Assembly (NCBI GenBank): GCA_046047235.1
Contig: JBJOII010000033.1
Coordinates: 5,141-69,140 of the forward strand
From: JBMTVN01 sp046047235
Lineage (GTDB): Bacteria > Verrucomicrobiota > Verrucomicrobiia > Limisphaerales > JAHDYP01
Length of the DNA: 64,000 nucleotides
Direction: 5' to 3'
The number at the start of each line of letters is the position of its first letter. Position 1 is the stretch's first letter. Below, piece by piece: positions 55,478 through 64,000 of this stretch. A program made the translations under genes and the position numbers. The notes below the pieces were generated by a model. That model was not told the DNA's origin. It made no database searches and saw nothing but the letters and a program-made list of their open reading frames with translations.

Positions 55478-57604
55478 TTAGTCTGCTGATTGTTTGAGCA
55501 ACCGGAGGGCGGGGTCGTAGTCCTTGCGTCGTTCCGAGGGGATGAACGAGCGCGCTTTGGGGAGGTTGCTGAGGCAGCGTCCCAGCGTGGCATTCTCGAG
55601 TGAGCCGACGTCGCGCGAATGGGCAAGGAGAGATTCCGGGATGCCATGCATGAGGAGAATCGCGGGATCACCTGAGGCCAGCGCGGTGATGAGCTTGAGC
55701 ACGTTCTTGACCGGGATACGTTTGCGGGAGAGGTGTGCCGGCGTGCAGACGGTCCGGAGGGCGGCTCTGAAGGCGTCGATTTCTTCGGGCGAGGAGGCGT
55801 TGTTCGAATAGGAGCGGGTGATCTCGGGGGTATGGGGTGAGGCACTGGGATTTTGTGAGGCCCGGGCGAGGAGGTAAGGGAGAAGGGTTGCGGTGATGCT
55901 CGCTTCTATGGCAGGGAGGATCTTCTTCAGAGTGGAGGGACGTTGCTTTCGTCCTGCGGCGATGGGCCTGAACCTGTGAGGGAAGACCGTCTGGAGGCTG
56001 AGGATAGGGGGGTGGTTTTGGGGTTTTAGAGCGGGTTCGGAAGCCTTGAGTCGAAGCCACAGCGTGTTCTGGCTATGTTCATCGACCGTGATGATGGCGG
56101 AGGCTTGCTGGAGCAGGGATCGACTGAGGCTGGGGATGCCGCATTGGCCGTGGTGGACTGGATGAATATCCAGCCTGGAGAGGATCTGGTTTTCGTGGTG
56201 GAGGAATTGTTCTTGTTCCGGGTTTGGGATGGGGCCCGGGCCCGGGGTGGGGCTGAGGGTGGCAACGCGGACATCGACCAGATGGGTGAGGGCATTTTTT
56301 TGCAGTAGGTGGAGCAGGATGCGGCTGGTAGCCCTTTCGAGGTGGAAGGGTGACGCGCCGATACAGAGCAGCAGAGGAGCTTCGTCCGGGGGCAGCCGGA
56401 GAATGTGTTCTCCGGCCTTTTGGACTTCGGGGGACGCGGGGCAGGCTAAGGTCCTAAGCCAGGTTTGCCATGACCGATAAAGGCGCTTTGACATGCGGCG
56501 AGCGATAGGGCGGTAGGTTCTTCGCCCGATTCGGGTCTTCGGAACGAACGAGCGGATTGCAGACATCCGGGAGATGAATTGGGCAAGCACGCGGCCATCG
56601 ATGGTTCCATCGGGGAAGAACAGGTCGTCTTCAGGGTTTTCGAGCAGGAGGGGCGTGGCACTGCCGAGGTTCCCGCCGATGCTGACCGTGGAGATGAAGC
56701 GGATGGTCGGGCGCAATTGCTTCTGGGGGGTGTTTAGCAGGAGTTGGATGATGTCCTGGTGGGGCTGGGCTGGGGGCGTTGGCGGTTGGCGATGGCGGCC
56801 CATCAGCTTATCCCAAAGCGAGAAAGTGGGGAGGGGCAGGTTTGTGTAGGGTATGGTGGTCGGGTTTGGAGGCAAGGGTAGTGGGCCGGTTTGCAGGAAG
56901 GGAGCGGGGGGGATTTGTTTGGGGGATCTCCCGGGTGCGGTGATGCCTGTGGTCTGCGGAGTGGTCCCGGTTGCGGAATCAGCGTTCACCGGCAGCTCGG
57001 GTAGGGGAACCAGGGGCGGGTTGTTCTGCACAGGTGGCAGTGCCGGGGAGCGTGACTTGACCGGGGCAGATGGGCTCTCCGGTTCAGCGGCGATGGTTTT
57101 CGGAGTGGGCGGCGCGGTGGTGGTGATGGTGGTGGCGATGCGCGGATTTCTGGTAGCGAGACGACTGAGAGCGAGCGTCGTGGCGTTGACGAGGCCGTGA
57201 ATGAGGAATGCGCCAAGGATGAGGCCGGCTTGGTTGGCGGCAGTGAGGAGCAAGGGGTGGGCTTGGGGAAACCAAAGCGCCAGTTGGCCTGCGATCCGTT
57301 CATCCTGCCAGGCGGCTGCGGTGTTGACCGCGGCGATGACGAGTGCGGGCAGGAGGTTGAGCACGGTCCGGCTGCTGCGGACGGCGGATGCAGCGAGAAA
57401 ATCCGGCAGGTGCGCAACGACGAAGAAAATCCATGTCAGCAGGTGAAAGAGGCGAGTGTTGGCTTCGAACGGTTGACTGGAGAGGGTGAGCGCGGAGAGG
57501 GCGAATGCGGCGTAGCCCAGTAGTCCCATGCGGTAGCACCAGGCAGTTTCCTCCAGCCAGGCTCGTGATGCGGGATATCCCTTGGCCTGGAGTCGCCAGT
57601 ACAT
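55478..57604 (-). CDS. Membrane protein with a possible degenerate LMW-phosphatase-like domain
   Basis: 708 aa, unfamiliar. Residues about 1-150 have about four membrane helices. A proline-rich linker (about 175-275) leads to a basic soluble region. Around residue 410, LLLCIGASPFHLERATSRILLHLL resembles the low-molecular-weight phosphatase/arsenate-reductase P-loop but lacks the Cys-x5-Arg arginine. A later IITVDEHSQNTLWLRL block resembles that family's second motif. The C-terminal region is helical. Start MYWRLQAKGYPAS was chosen over an upstream TTG because a GGGGG ribosome-binding site precedes it. It heads a minus-strand run toward the glycosidase genes. The phosphatase resemblance is only by eye. 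Confidence 0.6.
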   Translation of the reverse strand: MYWRLQAKGYPASRAWLEETAWCYRMGLLGYAAFALSALTLSSQPFEANTRLFHLLTWIFFVVAHLPDFLAASAVRSSRTVLNLLPALVIAAVNTAAAWQDERIAGQLALWFPQAHPLLLTAANQAGLILGAFLIHGLVNATTLALSRLATRNPRIATTITTTAPPTPKTIAAEPESPSAPVKSRSPALPPVQNNPPLVPLPELPVNADSATGTTPQTTGITAPGRSPKQIPPAPFLQTGPLPLPPNPTTIPYTNLPLPTFSLWDKLMGRHRQPPTPPAQPHQDIIQLLLNTPQKQLRPTIRFISTVSIGGNLGSATPLLLENPEDDLFFPDGTIDGRVLAQFISRMSAIRSFVPKTRIGRRTYRPIARRMSKRLYRSWQTWLRTLACPASPEVQKAGEHILRLPPDEAPLLLCIGASPFHLERATSRILLHLLQKNALTHLVDVRVATLSPTPGPGPIPNPEQEQFLHHENQILSRLDIHPVHHGQCGIPSLSRSLLQQASAIITVDEHSQNTLWLRLKASEPALKPQNHPPILSLQTVFPHRFRPIAAGRKQRPSTLKKILPAIEASITATLLPYLLARASQNPSASPHTPEITRSYSNNASSPEEIDAFRAALRTVCTPAHLSRKRIPVKNVLKLITALASGDPAILLMHGIPESLLAHSRDVGSLENATLGRCLSNLPKARSFIPSERRKDYDPALRLLKQSAD

Positions 57605-58055
57605 GATACCCCCGGGCACCAACGGGTTAGCGCTGGCTGATTTTGCTGGGGGTACGACTTCGGTTGAACTGCCGACACAGTTTTCGATGGGGCCAAAGTT
57701 AAGAGAGGCGGCGGTAGATGGCAATATGGGAGATGGGAGATGGGAGATGGGAGACCGGATGCTGGTTAAGGGTTCAAGGTTCGAGGTTGGGGTCCGGGTT
57801 TGGCGGGACGTGGAAGCGCGAGTTGAGGCGGGCGGTTATGGGCGGGTGGATGCATTGCAGAGCGCCGTTTTGAGACCGGCGCACGCCCAGGCCTGACGGA
57901 ATTTCGGGTGCGTTCGGAGTCGTGGTGGCGTTTTGGGGAGCGCCCCCCTGACCTTTGGCCTTTGATCGCGGGTCGATGGGGGGTGGGGGTGCAGGGCAAG
58001 GAATGTTGAGTGAAGGCATTTGAAGTTCTTTGGGGCAGTGACTAGCTTCGCGCCC
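57605..58055. other. Intergenic region with short tandem repeats
   Basis: About 450 bases between divergent genes. It holds about four copies of a 7-base unit (GGGAGAT) near 57727-57755. After that are short direct repeats (GGTTCAAGGTTCGAGGTT) and a stretch to about 58010 with no clear frame. Both promoters must lie here, but no convincing boxes were found. Confidence 0.5.
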
Positions 58056-59873
58056 ATGCTGGCCGCCGAGAACAAGATGAAACCGGGTGTTGGAGCGCAT
58101 TTTCTTCCGATGAATCGGAGGGAGATGGAGGCATTGGGTTGGGATGAGTTGGACGTGCTTTTGATTTCGGGTGATGCGTATGTGGATCATCCGGCGTTCG
58201 GGGCGGCTTTGATTGGGCGGGTGTTGGAATCGCAGGGTTATCGTGTGGGGGTGATTGCGCAGCCGGATTGGCGGGACAAGGCGTCGTTGGAGGTGATGGG
58301 GCGGCCTCGTTTATTTGTTGGGATTACGGCGGGCAATTTGGACTCGATGGTATCGAACTATACGGCGGCGCGGCATCGGCGGAAGGAGGATGTGTATTCT
58401 GAGGGGGGTGAACCGGGGCGTCGGCCTAATCACGCTTGTATTGCATATTCGCAGCTGAGCCGGCAGGCCTTTCCCGGGTTGCCAGTGGTGCTGGGGGGGG
58501 TGGAAGCGAGTTTGCGGCGGGTCGTGCACTATGATTATTGGGAGGACAAGTTAAGGCCTTCGATTCTGTTGGATTCCAAGGCGGACATCTTGGTGTTTGG
58601 GATGGGGGAACATCAGGTGCGTGAGATCGCGGCCCGGTTGGATCGGGGTGAGGGATTGGATGGGATTGCGGGCACCGCGCGTTTGCTGGGGGGGCGGGAA
58701 TCGGCATCGAGGGACTGGTCTGGATTCTTACGGTTGCCGGACTGGGAGGCGATGCGGGCAGATCCGGGTTTACTGTTACCTTTGACGCGGGTGGTGGAGC
58801 GTGAGCAGAGTCCGTATTCGGGCAAGCCGATGGTGCAGTTTCACGGGCAGCGGGCGCTGGTTTTGGAGAAGGCGGCGATTCCGTTGACGACGGCGGAGAT
58901 GGACGCCCTGTACGCGCTGCCGTTTATGCGCCGGCCGCATCCGGTGTATCGTGGGAGTATTCCGGCGTTTCGGATGATCAAGGATTCCGTGACGATTGTG
59001 CGTGGTTGTCCGGGCGGGTGCACTTTTTGTGGCATTGGAGTGCATCAGGGCAAGTTCCTTACTAGTCGGAGTCAGGAATCGATTATTGAGGAGTTGGAGC
59101 GGATGAAGGGGGATGAGGATTTCAAGGGCACCGTGAGTGACCTGGGCGGGCCGACCGCGAACCTGTACGGGTGCGTGAACGGGGAGGACGATGCGTGCAA
59201 GGTGTGTCGGCGTCCGAGCTGCATGTATCCCACACTGTGCACCAAGCTGACTGTGGTGGAGGAGCAGGCGGTGAACCTGTATCGGGAGGCGAGGTCCATG
59301 CCGGGGATCAACCATGTGTTTATCCAATCGGGAGTACGGATGGACGTAGCTTTGAAAACCCCGACCTACATGAAGGAGTTGGTGAAGCATCATGTCTCCG
59401 GGCATTTGAAAGTGGCGCCGGAGCATTTGGATCCCGAGGTGTTACGGCGGATGCGGAAGCCGGTGGGAGTCTTTGAGGAGTTCCAGAAGTTGTTTGCCAA
59501 GGAGAATGAGGCCGCAGGTAAGGAGCAGTATCTGGTGCCCTACTTCATTTCGAGTTTTCCCGGCTGTTCTGCCAAAGAAATGCAGGTCGTGGAGGACTAC
59601 CTGACTGAGGAAAATTGGAATTTGCAGCAGGTGCAGGATTTTACCCCCTTACCGATGACTCCGTCGGCTGCGATGTATGTGAGCGGTTTGGACTACGACA
59701 CCAGCAAACCAATCCATGTGGTGAAAGGGGCGGGAGAACGGCGCAAACAGAGGCAGGCCTTGGCTCCCAATCCAAGGTCGGGCAAACCTGGGCGCGGAGG
59801 TCAGGGGGGTAGTCCGAAGTCTCGGAAGCCGGTTCGGGCGGGTGCCGAGGTTGAGGGTGTGGATCACTTCTGA
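58056..59873 (+). CDS. ygiQ: YgiQ-family radical SAM protein
   Basis: 605 aa. An N-terminal cobalamin-binding-like Rossmann domain opens the YgiQ signature (HFLPMNRREMEALGWDELDVLLISGDAYVDHPAFG). The radical SAM motif CPGGCTFCG is near residue 318, followed by further conserved cysteines in CKVCRRPSCMYPTLC. The C-terminal region is basic, low-complexity and Arg/Gly-rich (RSGKPGRGGQGGSPKSRK), an unusual extension. Function of the family is unknown. The ATG at 58056 or at 58077 is preferred over an upstream TTG. The gene is monocistronic. Confidence 0.88.
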   Translation: MLAAENKMKPGVGAHFLPMNRREMEALGWDELDVLLISGDAYVDHPAFGAALIGRVLESQGYRVGVIAQPDWRDKASLEVMGRPRLFVGITAGNLDSMVSNYTAARHRRKEDVYSEGGEPGRRPNHACIAYSQLSRQAFPGLPVVLGGVEASLRRVVHYDYWEDKLRPSILLDSKADILVFGMGEHQVREIAARLDRGEGLDGIAGTARLLGGRESASRDWSGFLRLPDWEAMRADPGLLLPLTRVVEREQSPYSGKPMVQFHGQRALVLEKAAIPLTTAEMDALYALPFMRRPHPVYRGSIPAFRMIKDSVTIVRGCPGGCTFCGIGVHQGKFLTSRSQESIIEELERMKGDEDFKGTVSDLGGPTANLYGCVNGEDDACKVCRRPSCMYPTLCTKLTVVEEQAVNLYREARSMPGINHVFIQSGVRMDVALKTPTYMKELVKHHVSGHLKVAPEHLDPEVLRRMRKPVGVFEEFQKLFAKENEAAGKEQYLVPYFISSFPGCSAKEMQVVEDYLTEENWNLQQVQDFTPLPMTPSAAMYVSGLDYDTSKPIHVVKGAGERRKQRQALAPNPRSGKPGRGGQGGSPKSRKPVRAGAEVEGVDHF

Positions 59874-59939
59874 TCGGTTGCAGGCGCCTTTGGAGGTGCA
59901 ATTGAGTCCTTATGCCCGTTGGGCAGCGGTCACTTCGTA

Positions 59940-59977
59940 GTACGGATTATCGGGACACCTGTCCCGATAATCCGTAC
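59940..59977. repeat. Perfect 18-bp palindrome with 2-base loop
   Basis: Left arm GTACGGATTATCGGGACA (59940-59957) and right arm TGTCCCGATAATCCGTAC (59960-59977) are exact reverse complements around CC. No T-tract follows, so it is not an intrinsic terminator. It lies between a plus-strand and a minus-strand gene end. It shares a GGGACA/TGTCCC core with the palindromes near the RAYT gene. Confidence 0.8.
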
Positions 59978-60008
59978 GGCGAGAGCGGGGTTGTGTGAGG
60001 GCTGCTGA

Positions 60009-61946
60009 TCAGACGGGCTGGCCGAATTCGCCGTTATAGGTAGTGTTGCAGCGGGTGCAGAGGGCTTCGACGAGTTCGAGGTCTGGCGTCCAGGAGTAGA
60101 CGGCTTGGCACTGTGGGCAAGTCAGCTGGTAGCGGCCTTGGTGCTGTCTAAAGTGGTTCAGGGCATTTGTTGACGGGCTTTCGAGGTCGGCTTCTGTGAG
60201 GAGTGAGAGGTCTTCGGGGGTGGGGTCGGTGTTGGCTACCAGGCGTGAGGCTTGGGCATTGATGGCGTGTTCGAAGCAGTTGCGGGCGAGGCGTGCGTTG
60301 CCGAACTGTTCATCGCGGTGGGCCCATTCGTGGATGAAGTGGTGGAGGATTTTTTCGCGGAGGCCGGGGGTCATTTTGAGGCCGTTCTTTTGGCAGAAGA
60401 GGCTAAAGATACGGCAGAGTTCCTGGGGATTGTAGTCGGGGAAATTGATGAAGCGGGTGAAGCGGGATTCGAGTCCGGGGTTACTGGAGATGAAATTCTG
60501 CATTTCGGAGGGGTAGCCGGCGACGATGACGATGAGGCGGGAGCGGTGGTCTTCCATGCGTTTGAGGAGAGTCTCGATGGCTTCGGCGCCGAAGTCCTCT
60601 GCGCCGTCGCGGGCGAGGCTGTAAGCTTCATCGATGAAGAGGATGCCGTCGAGGGCGGACTGGATGACGGCGTTGGTTTTGGGTGCGGTTTGGCCGACGT
60701 ATTCTGCTACGAGGGAAGCGCGGTCACATTCGATGAGGTGACCTTTGCGGAGGACGCCGAGGGCGCGGAAGATACGTCCCATGAGTCGGGCGACGGTGGT
60801 TTTACCGGTGCCGGGGTTGCCGGTATAGACGGCGTGGAAGCTGGTGGCGATGGCGGGGAGGCCGCGGGTCTGGCGCATTTGCTGGACCTTGGCGAAGTCG
60901 GCGAGTTGGCGGACGCGGTCTTTGACTTCGCGGAGGCCGACCAGTTGTTCCAATTCGGCGAGGACTTGTTCGAGGGATTCCCTTTGGCCGTCGGGGTTAT
61001 CGCCGAAGGTCTGGGCGTATTCATCGCTGAGCGATTCGATCTGGCGGAGGAGGTAGCGGGCGAAGCGGTTTTCGCGTGTGGAGAGGTCGCCGTCGAGGTG
61101 GGCGAAGGCGCCGCAGACATCGCCTACGAGGCGGGCGTAGGCGTGGCAGACGATGGGGGGGATTTCGAGTTTGGTGAGGACTTGGGTGATTTGGTTGAAG
61201 GCTTTATCGAGGCCTTCGCGGACGCCTTCGGCGACGGCTTCGTGGAGTCCGTTGAACTTTTCCTGGGCGTTCTCGATATATTCTGAGATGGCGTCACGGA
61301 CATGGATGCCGCTGCGGGGACTGGGCAGGCGGTTCAGTTCGCGGAGTCGGTCTTTGTGGGGTTTTCGGTAGAGGCCGACGAAGCCGTCGGGGATATCGCT
61401 GGTGCGGTTGGAGTAGAGGCAGGCCATCCAGAACTGGGCGGAGGCATCGGCGAGGAGGTTGAGTTCTCCTTTGGGATAGAACACTGACCAGGTGCCTCCG
61501 ACGATACGGCGGAAGGCATCGAGGATATTCTGGATGAGGTCGACCGTGCCTTGGGGTGTGCGGTCGTAGGAGAGGTGTGGGGGGACGAGGATTTCGAGGT
61601 ATTCCGTGATGAGGCGGGAGGCGAGGAGGGCGCGGGTGAGTTGTTCCAGCGAGGCTTGGTGAGCAGTGGTGACGTCGGCGACCTCGGGTATTTTGGTGAG
61701 GAGCTGTTGGTGGGTGATGGTGTATTGGTGGTCGATGCCGAGGAGGCGTGCGGCCTGGTCATCGGCGAGCAGGCCGGTTTGCTGGAACTTCTCGATGATG
61801 GCGTGGGTTTGGAGTTGGTTGATTCCGGCGAGTTCCGGTTGGCTGAGTGGTGCGGCGCGGCGGGAGTCCGGGGTGCCTATGATCGAGGCCAGCACTGCGC
61901 CGGGGACGAGTGGGTGGACTCTATGATCGCGGACGAGTTCCTTCAC
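60009..61946 (-). CDS. CbbX/EccA-like AAA ATPase with C-terminal zinc ribbon
   Basis: 645 aa from a GTG start. Residues about 1-340 are helical and not recognised. The AAA module (about 345-570) has Walker A GNPGTGKTT (about 374-382), Walker B GILFIDEAY (about 430), sensor IVIVAGYPSEM and the arginine finger region SRFTRFINFPDY, matching the CbbX/SpoVK/EccA group. The last 60 residues hold CPQC and CTRC pairs, probably a zinc ribbon. CbbX remodels Rubisco and EccA serves type VII secretion; neither partner is in the window, so the target is unknown. It begins 18 bases after the acyl-CoA synthetase gene. Confidence 0.83.
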   Translation of the reverse strand: MKELVRDHRVHPLVPGAVLASIIGTPDSRRAAPLSQPELAGINQLQTHAIIEKFQQTGLLADDQAARLLGIDHQYTITHQQLLTKIPEVADVTTAHQASLEQLTRALLASRLITEYLEILVPPHLSYDRTPQGTVDLIQNILDAFRRIVGGTWSVFYPKGELNLLADASAQFWMACLYSNRTSDIPDGFVGLYRKPHKDRLRELNRLPSPRSGIHVRDAISEYIENAQEKFNGLHEAVAEGVREGLDKAFNQITQVLTKLEIPPIVCHAYARLVGDVCGAFAHLDGDLSTRENRFARYLLRQIESLSDEYAQTFGDNPDGQRESLEQVLAELEQLVGLREVKDRVRQLADFAKVQQMRQTRGLPAIATSFHAVYTGNPGTGKTTVARLMGRIFRALGVLRKGHLIECDRASLVAEYVGQTAPKTNAVIQSALDGILFIDEAYSLARDGAEDFGAEAIETLLKRMEDHRSRLIVIVAGYPSEMQNFISSNPGLESRFTRFINFPDYNPQELCRIFSLFCQKNGLKMTPGLREKILHHFIHEWAHRDEQFGNARLARNCFEHAINAQASRLVANTDPTPEDLSLLTEADLESPSTNALNHFRQHQGRYQLTCPQCQAVYSWTPDLELVEALCTRCNTTYNGEFGQPV

Positions 61947-61964
61947 GATATCAGGCGTGGGGGG

Positions 61965-63608
61965 TTATTCTGCGGGGTGTTGCAGGGCGCGGAGGGCTTT
62001 TTTATCGATTTTGCCGACGCTGGTATGGGGGAGTTTATCTGTGAAGACGATTTTGGTGAGGACGGAGCGTTTATGGATCGCTCCGGTATCGGCGATATCG
62101 CGGAGATAATGCAACAGGTCGCGTTCGGTGGTGGAGCCGTTATGTGATGTGCGGAGTTTGACGAACGCGAGCGGACGTTCGTCCCATTTGGCGTCGGGCA
62201 CGCCGATGACGGCGACTTCTTCCACGGCTTCGTGGTGGGCGAGAGTGCTTTCGAGTTCGAGAGAGGAGATCCATTCGCCGCCGGTTTTGATGACATCCTT
62301 GAGTCGGTCGGTAATGCGGATATAGCCATCGTGGTCCATGTAGGCGAGGTCACCGGTATGGAGCCAGCCATGTTTCCAGAGCGTTTCCGAGCGTTGGGGA
62401 TCCTTGAAATATCCTGGCGTGAGCCAGGGGGCGCGGAGTACGAGTTCGCCGACGTTGTCGCGTCCTGGGGGCAGAGCATTGCCTTCTGAATCGAACGCGC
62501 GGGCCTGGACGAGGGGCACGGGGAATCCGGTGCGGTCGAGGACGCCGAGTTTGTCTTCATCCGTTCCGTTGACCGTTTCGGGTTTGAAGTGGGAGATCGC
62601 GATGATGGGGCAGGTTTCCGACATGCCATAGCCTTGGGCGATATGGATGCCGCGGTCGGTAATTTCCTTGGCGAGGGCTTTGGGGAGTTTGGCGCCGCCG
62701 GTGATGACCTTCCAGCGGGAGAAGTCGATTTGGGCGGCGGCGGGAGCGTGCACCATCATTTTGAGGAGGGTGGGCACGCAATGGGAGAGCGTGACTTGGT
62801 GTTGGACGAAGAGTTTGAGGAGGGTGCCGGGTTCATAGCGGCCGGGGTAGACCTGTTTGATGCCGAGCAGCGTGGCGATGTAGGGGACGCCCCATGCGTG
62901 CACATGGAACATGGGGGTCATGGGCATGTAGACATCGGCGGCATTGAGCGAGACCGGGGCGGGGTGGGCGGCGAGGGCGAAGCCGCTGGTGATGGTATGG
63001 AGGACCAGTTGCCGATGGGTGAAGAAGACGCCCTTTGGGTCGCCGGTGCTTCCGGTGGTGTAGAAGAGCGTGGCTACCGTATTTTCATCGAAGTCAGGAA
63101 ATTGATCGAGGGGAGTGGCTGTGTTGAGGAGGGCCTCATATTCACCGGCGAGAGGGCAGCTGGTTTCGGGTGCGGGGCCATGGTCGGGCATGGCGACCCA
63201 TTTTTTGACGGAGGGGCATTTATCGTGGAAGCCTTCGGCCAGGGGGAGGAAATCCGGGTGAAAGAAGATGACGTTGTCTTCGGCGTGGTGGATTGTGAAG
63301 AGGATTTGCTCCGGGGAGAGGCGGATATTGATGGTGTGGAGGACTGCGCCGATCATGGGGACGGCGAAGAACAGTTCCAGGTAGCGGTGGCTATCCCAGT
63401 CCATGACGCCGACGCGGTCGCCGGGTTTGACACCGAGGTTTTGGAGGGTGGTTCCGAGGCGTTTAACGCGGGCGAAGAACTCTGTGTAGGTGAATTCGTG
63501 GAGGTCGCGATAGATGATCTTTTGAGTTGTAGCCCAGGCGAGCGGACGGTCCAGCAAGTGTTTGATGAGCAGAGCGCCGTTGCCGGCATATTGCGGGTAG
63601 GGGTCCAT
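61965..63608 (-). CDS. Long-chain acyl-CoA synthetase (AMP-dependent ligase)
   Basis: 547-aa ANL-superfamily ligase that adenylates a fatty acid and transfers it to coenzyme A. AMP-binding motif YTTGSTGDPKGVFFTH is near residue 190. QGYGMSE, LHTGDLAYMDHDGYIRITDRLKD and a C-terminal KTGGEWISS block follow, with the terminal catalytic region PHTSVGKIDKKAL. The product is probably fatty acyl-CoA; chain length is uncertain. It precedes the AAA ATPase gene on the same strand with an 18-base gap, so co-transcription is likely but a functional link is not established. Confidence 0.9.
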   Translation of the reverse strand: MDPYPQYAGNGALLIKHLLDRPLAWATTQKIIYRDLHEFTYTEFFARVKRLGTTLQNLGVKPGDRVGVMDWDSHRYLELFFAVPMIGAVLHTINIRLSPEQILFTIHHAEDNVIFFHPDFLPLAEGFHDKCPSVKKWVAMPDHGPAPETSCPLAGEYEALLNTATPLDQFPDFDENTVATLFYTTGSTGDPKGVFFTHRQLVLHTITSGFALAAHPAPVSLNAADVYMPMTPMFHVHAWGVPYIATLLGIKQVYPGRYEPGTLLKLFVQHQVTLSHCVPTLLKMMVHAPAAAQIDFSRWKVITGGAKLPKALAKEITDRGIHIAQGYGMSETCPIIAISHFKPETVNGTDEDKLGVLDRTGFPVPLVQARAFDSEGNALPPGRDNVGELVLRAPWLTPGYFKDPQRSETLWKHGWLHTGDLAYMDHDGYIRITDRLKDVIKTGGEWISSLELESTLAHHEAVEEVAVIGVPDAKWDERPLAFVKLRTSHNGSTTERDLLHYLRDIADTGAIHKRSVLTKIVFTDKLPHTSVGKIDKKALRALQHPAE

Positions 63609-63710
63609 GATTAGCGCGGGGTTTTAGCGGTTATCCGCGGCTGCGTCAGGTGTAAAATACCTGGATGCGACGGTTGGCGGGGGTGTATGGGCTGGGCGGC
63701 AGGGTGTTGA

Positions 63711-64000
63711 TCAGGCGAAGCAGGAGAGGAGGATTTGGAAGACGTCGGTGGATTGGATGGCCTTTTGGTTGGGGAGTTCCAGAGCGTTGGTGATGAGGAG
63801 GGGGTGATCGTTGGCTGGGGGTGAGGGATGGCCGTGGGAGCCTTTGACGAGAGTTGCGTCGAGAGGGATGAGGTCCATGAGCATCCGGAATCCGAGTTTC
63901 TTTTGGAGGAGGCGCCGGGCGATTTTGAGTTTGGGTAGGCGGATTGAGGGGTTGAGGAAGAGTTCGACGGGGTCGTATCCGGGTTTGCGGTGGATGTCGA
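63711..64000 (-). CDS. C-terminus of a nucleotide pyrophosphatase-like (alkaline phosphatase superfamily) protein
   Basis: The last 95 residues plus stop of a protein whose start lies beyond the window. The end DIHRKPGYDPVELF, then KLKIARRLLQKKLGFRMLMDLIPLD, resembles the C-terminal block of type I phosphodiesterase/nucleotide pyrophosphatase proteins. The frame is open to the edge. It ends 102 bases from the acyl-CoA synthetase gene, which lies downstream on the same strand, so the two could share a transcript. Confidence 0.75.
   Translation of the reverse strand, partial: DIHRKPGYDPVELFLNPSIRLPKLKIARRLLQKKLGFRMLMDLIPLDATLVKGSHGHPSPPANDHPLLITNALELPNQKAIQSTDVFQILLSCFA

Noticed and set aside
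60252..61286. 344-residue plus-strand frame opposite the AAA ATPase
   Set aside because: It is the antisense of a clear ATPase gene, with Asp/Glu/Gly-rich sequence and no family features.
62589..63614. 341-residue plus-strand frame opposite the acyl-CoA synthetase
   Set aside because: The minus-strand ligase motifs are unambiguous; the plus frame is low-complexity.

Overview
The window looks like chromosomal DNA of a free-living member of the Verrucomicrobiota, probably close to the Limisphaerales/Pedosphaera type. This is inferred from gene content, not from any search. The signs are Tat-exported Gfo/Idh/MocA oxidoreductases and sugar isomerases, DUF1080 (3-keto-glycoside hydrolase-like) proteins, ThuA and GH99-like fusions, PQQ-type beta-propellers, a giant secreted CotH/lamin-tail protein, a DUF2723 protein and a RAYT transposase. 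No phage, plasmid, CRISPR or classical insertion sequence was seen.

Layout. 1-2.5 kb (minus): pyrE-ubiD, then a truncated unknown gene at the window edge. 2.7-9.4 kb (plus): a Tat-exported oxidoreductase coupled to a DUF1080-PHP fusion, then a PspC-DUF2723-TPR membrane protein. 9.4-15 kb (minus): glnE, grpE, dnaJ and rsmE. 15.2 kb: tRNA-Ala(GGC) with a clear promoter. 15.3-19.3 kb: a ThuA/GH99-like/CBM9-like protein and a RAYT transposase, in a stretch whose strand composition is opposite to its surroundings. 19.4-26 kb: secreted sugar-related proteins, a GDPD, two PQQ propellers, a second DUF1080 protein and a Tat sugar-phosphate isomerase. 26-35 kb: a B12-binding radical SAM protein, an unlisted 57-aa ORF, an nhaC gene that looks broken, slyD, FAH and DUF4126 proteins, a carB encoding only the N-terminal half, and a BASS transporter. 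35.1-44.8 kb: one 3,217-aa secreted protein. 44.8-49.8 kb: panB, an unknown exported protein, a metallophosphoesterase, acylphosphatase and a coupled SPFH-SPFH-small membrane protein operon. 49.8-57.6 kb (minus): a small membrane protein, a thioesterase, a flavodoxin-fold reductase, GH97, a six-hairpin-like exported protein and a membrane protein with a possible degenerate phosphatase domain. 58-64 kb: a YgiQ-type radical SAM protein, an 18-bp perfect palindrome, a CbbX/EccA-like AAA ATPase behind an acyl-CoA synthetase, and the C-terminus of a nucleotide pyrophosphatase-like enzyme.

How the genes work together. Housekeeping genes (pyrE, carB, ubiD, panB, glnE, grpE, dnaJ, rsmE, slyD, tRNA-Ala) are interleaved with an envelope-directed carbohydrate repertoire. 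The Gfo/Idh, DUF1080, PHP, TIM-barrel isomerase, ThuA/GH99-like and GH97 proteins fit periplasmic oxidation, elimination or hydrolysis and isomerisation of glycosides. The most unusual items are the DUF1080-PHP fusion, the skew-inverted tRNA-adjacent segment, the half-length carB, the deleted and frameshifted nhaC, the 57-aa ORF, the palindromic elements, and the two large unfamiliar proteins at 55.5 and 60 kb. Most of the window is G-rich on the plus strand whichever strand is coding, so plus- and minus-strand genes use visibly different synonymous codons.
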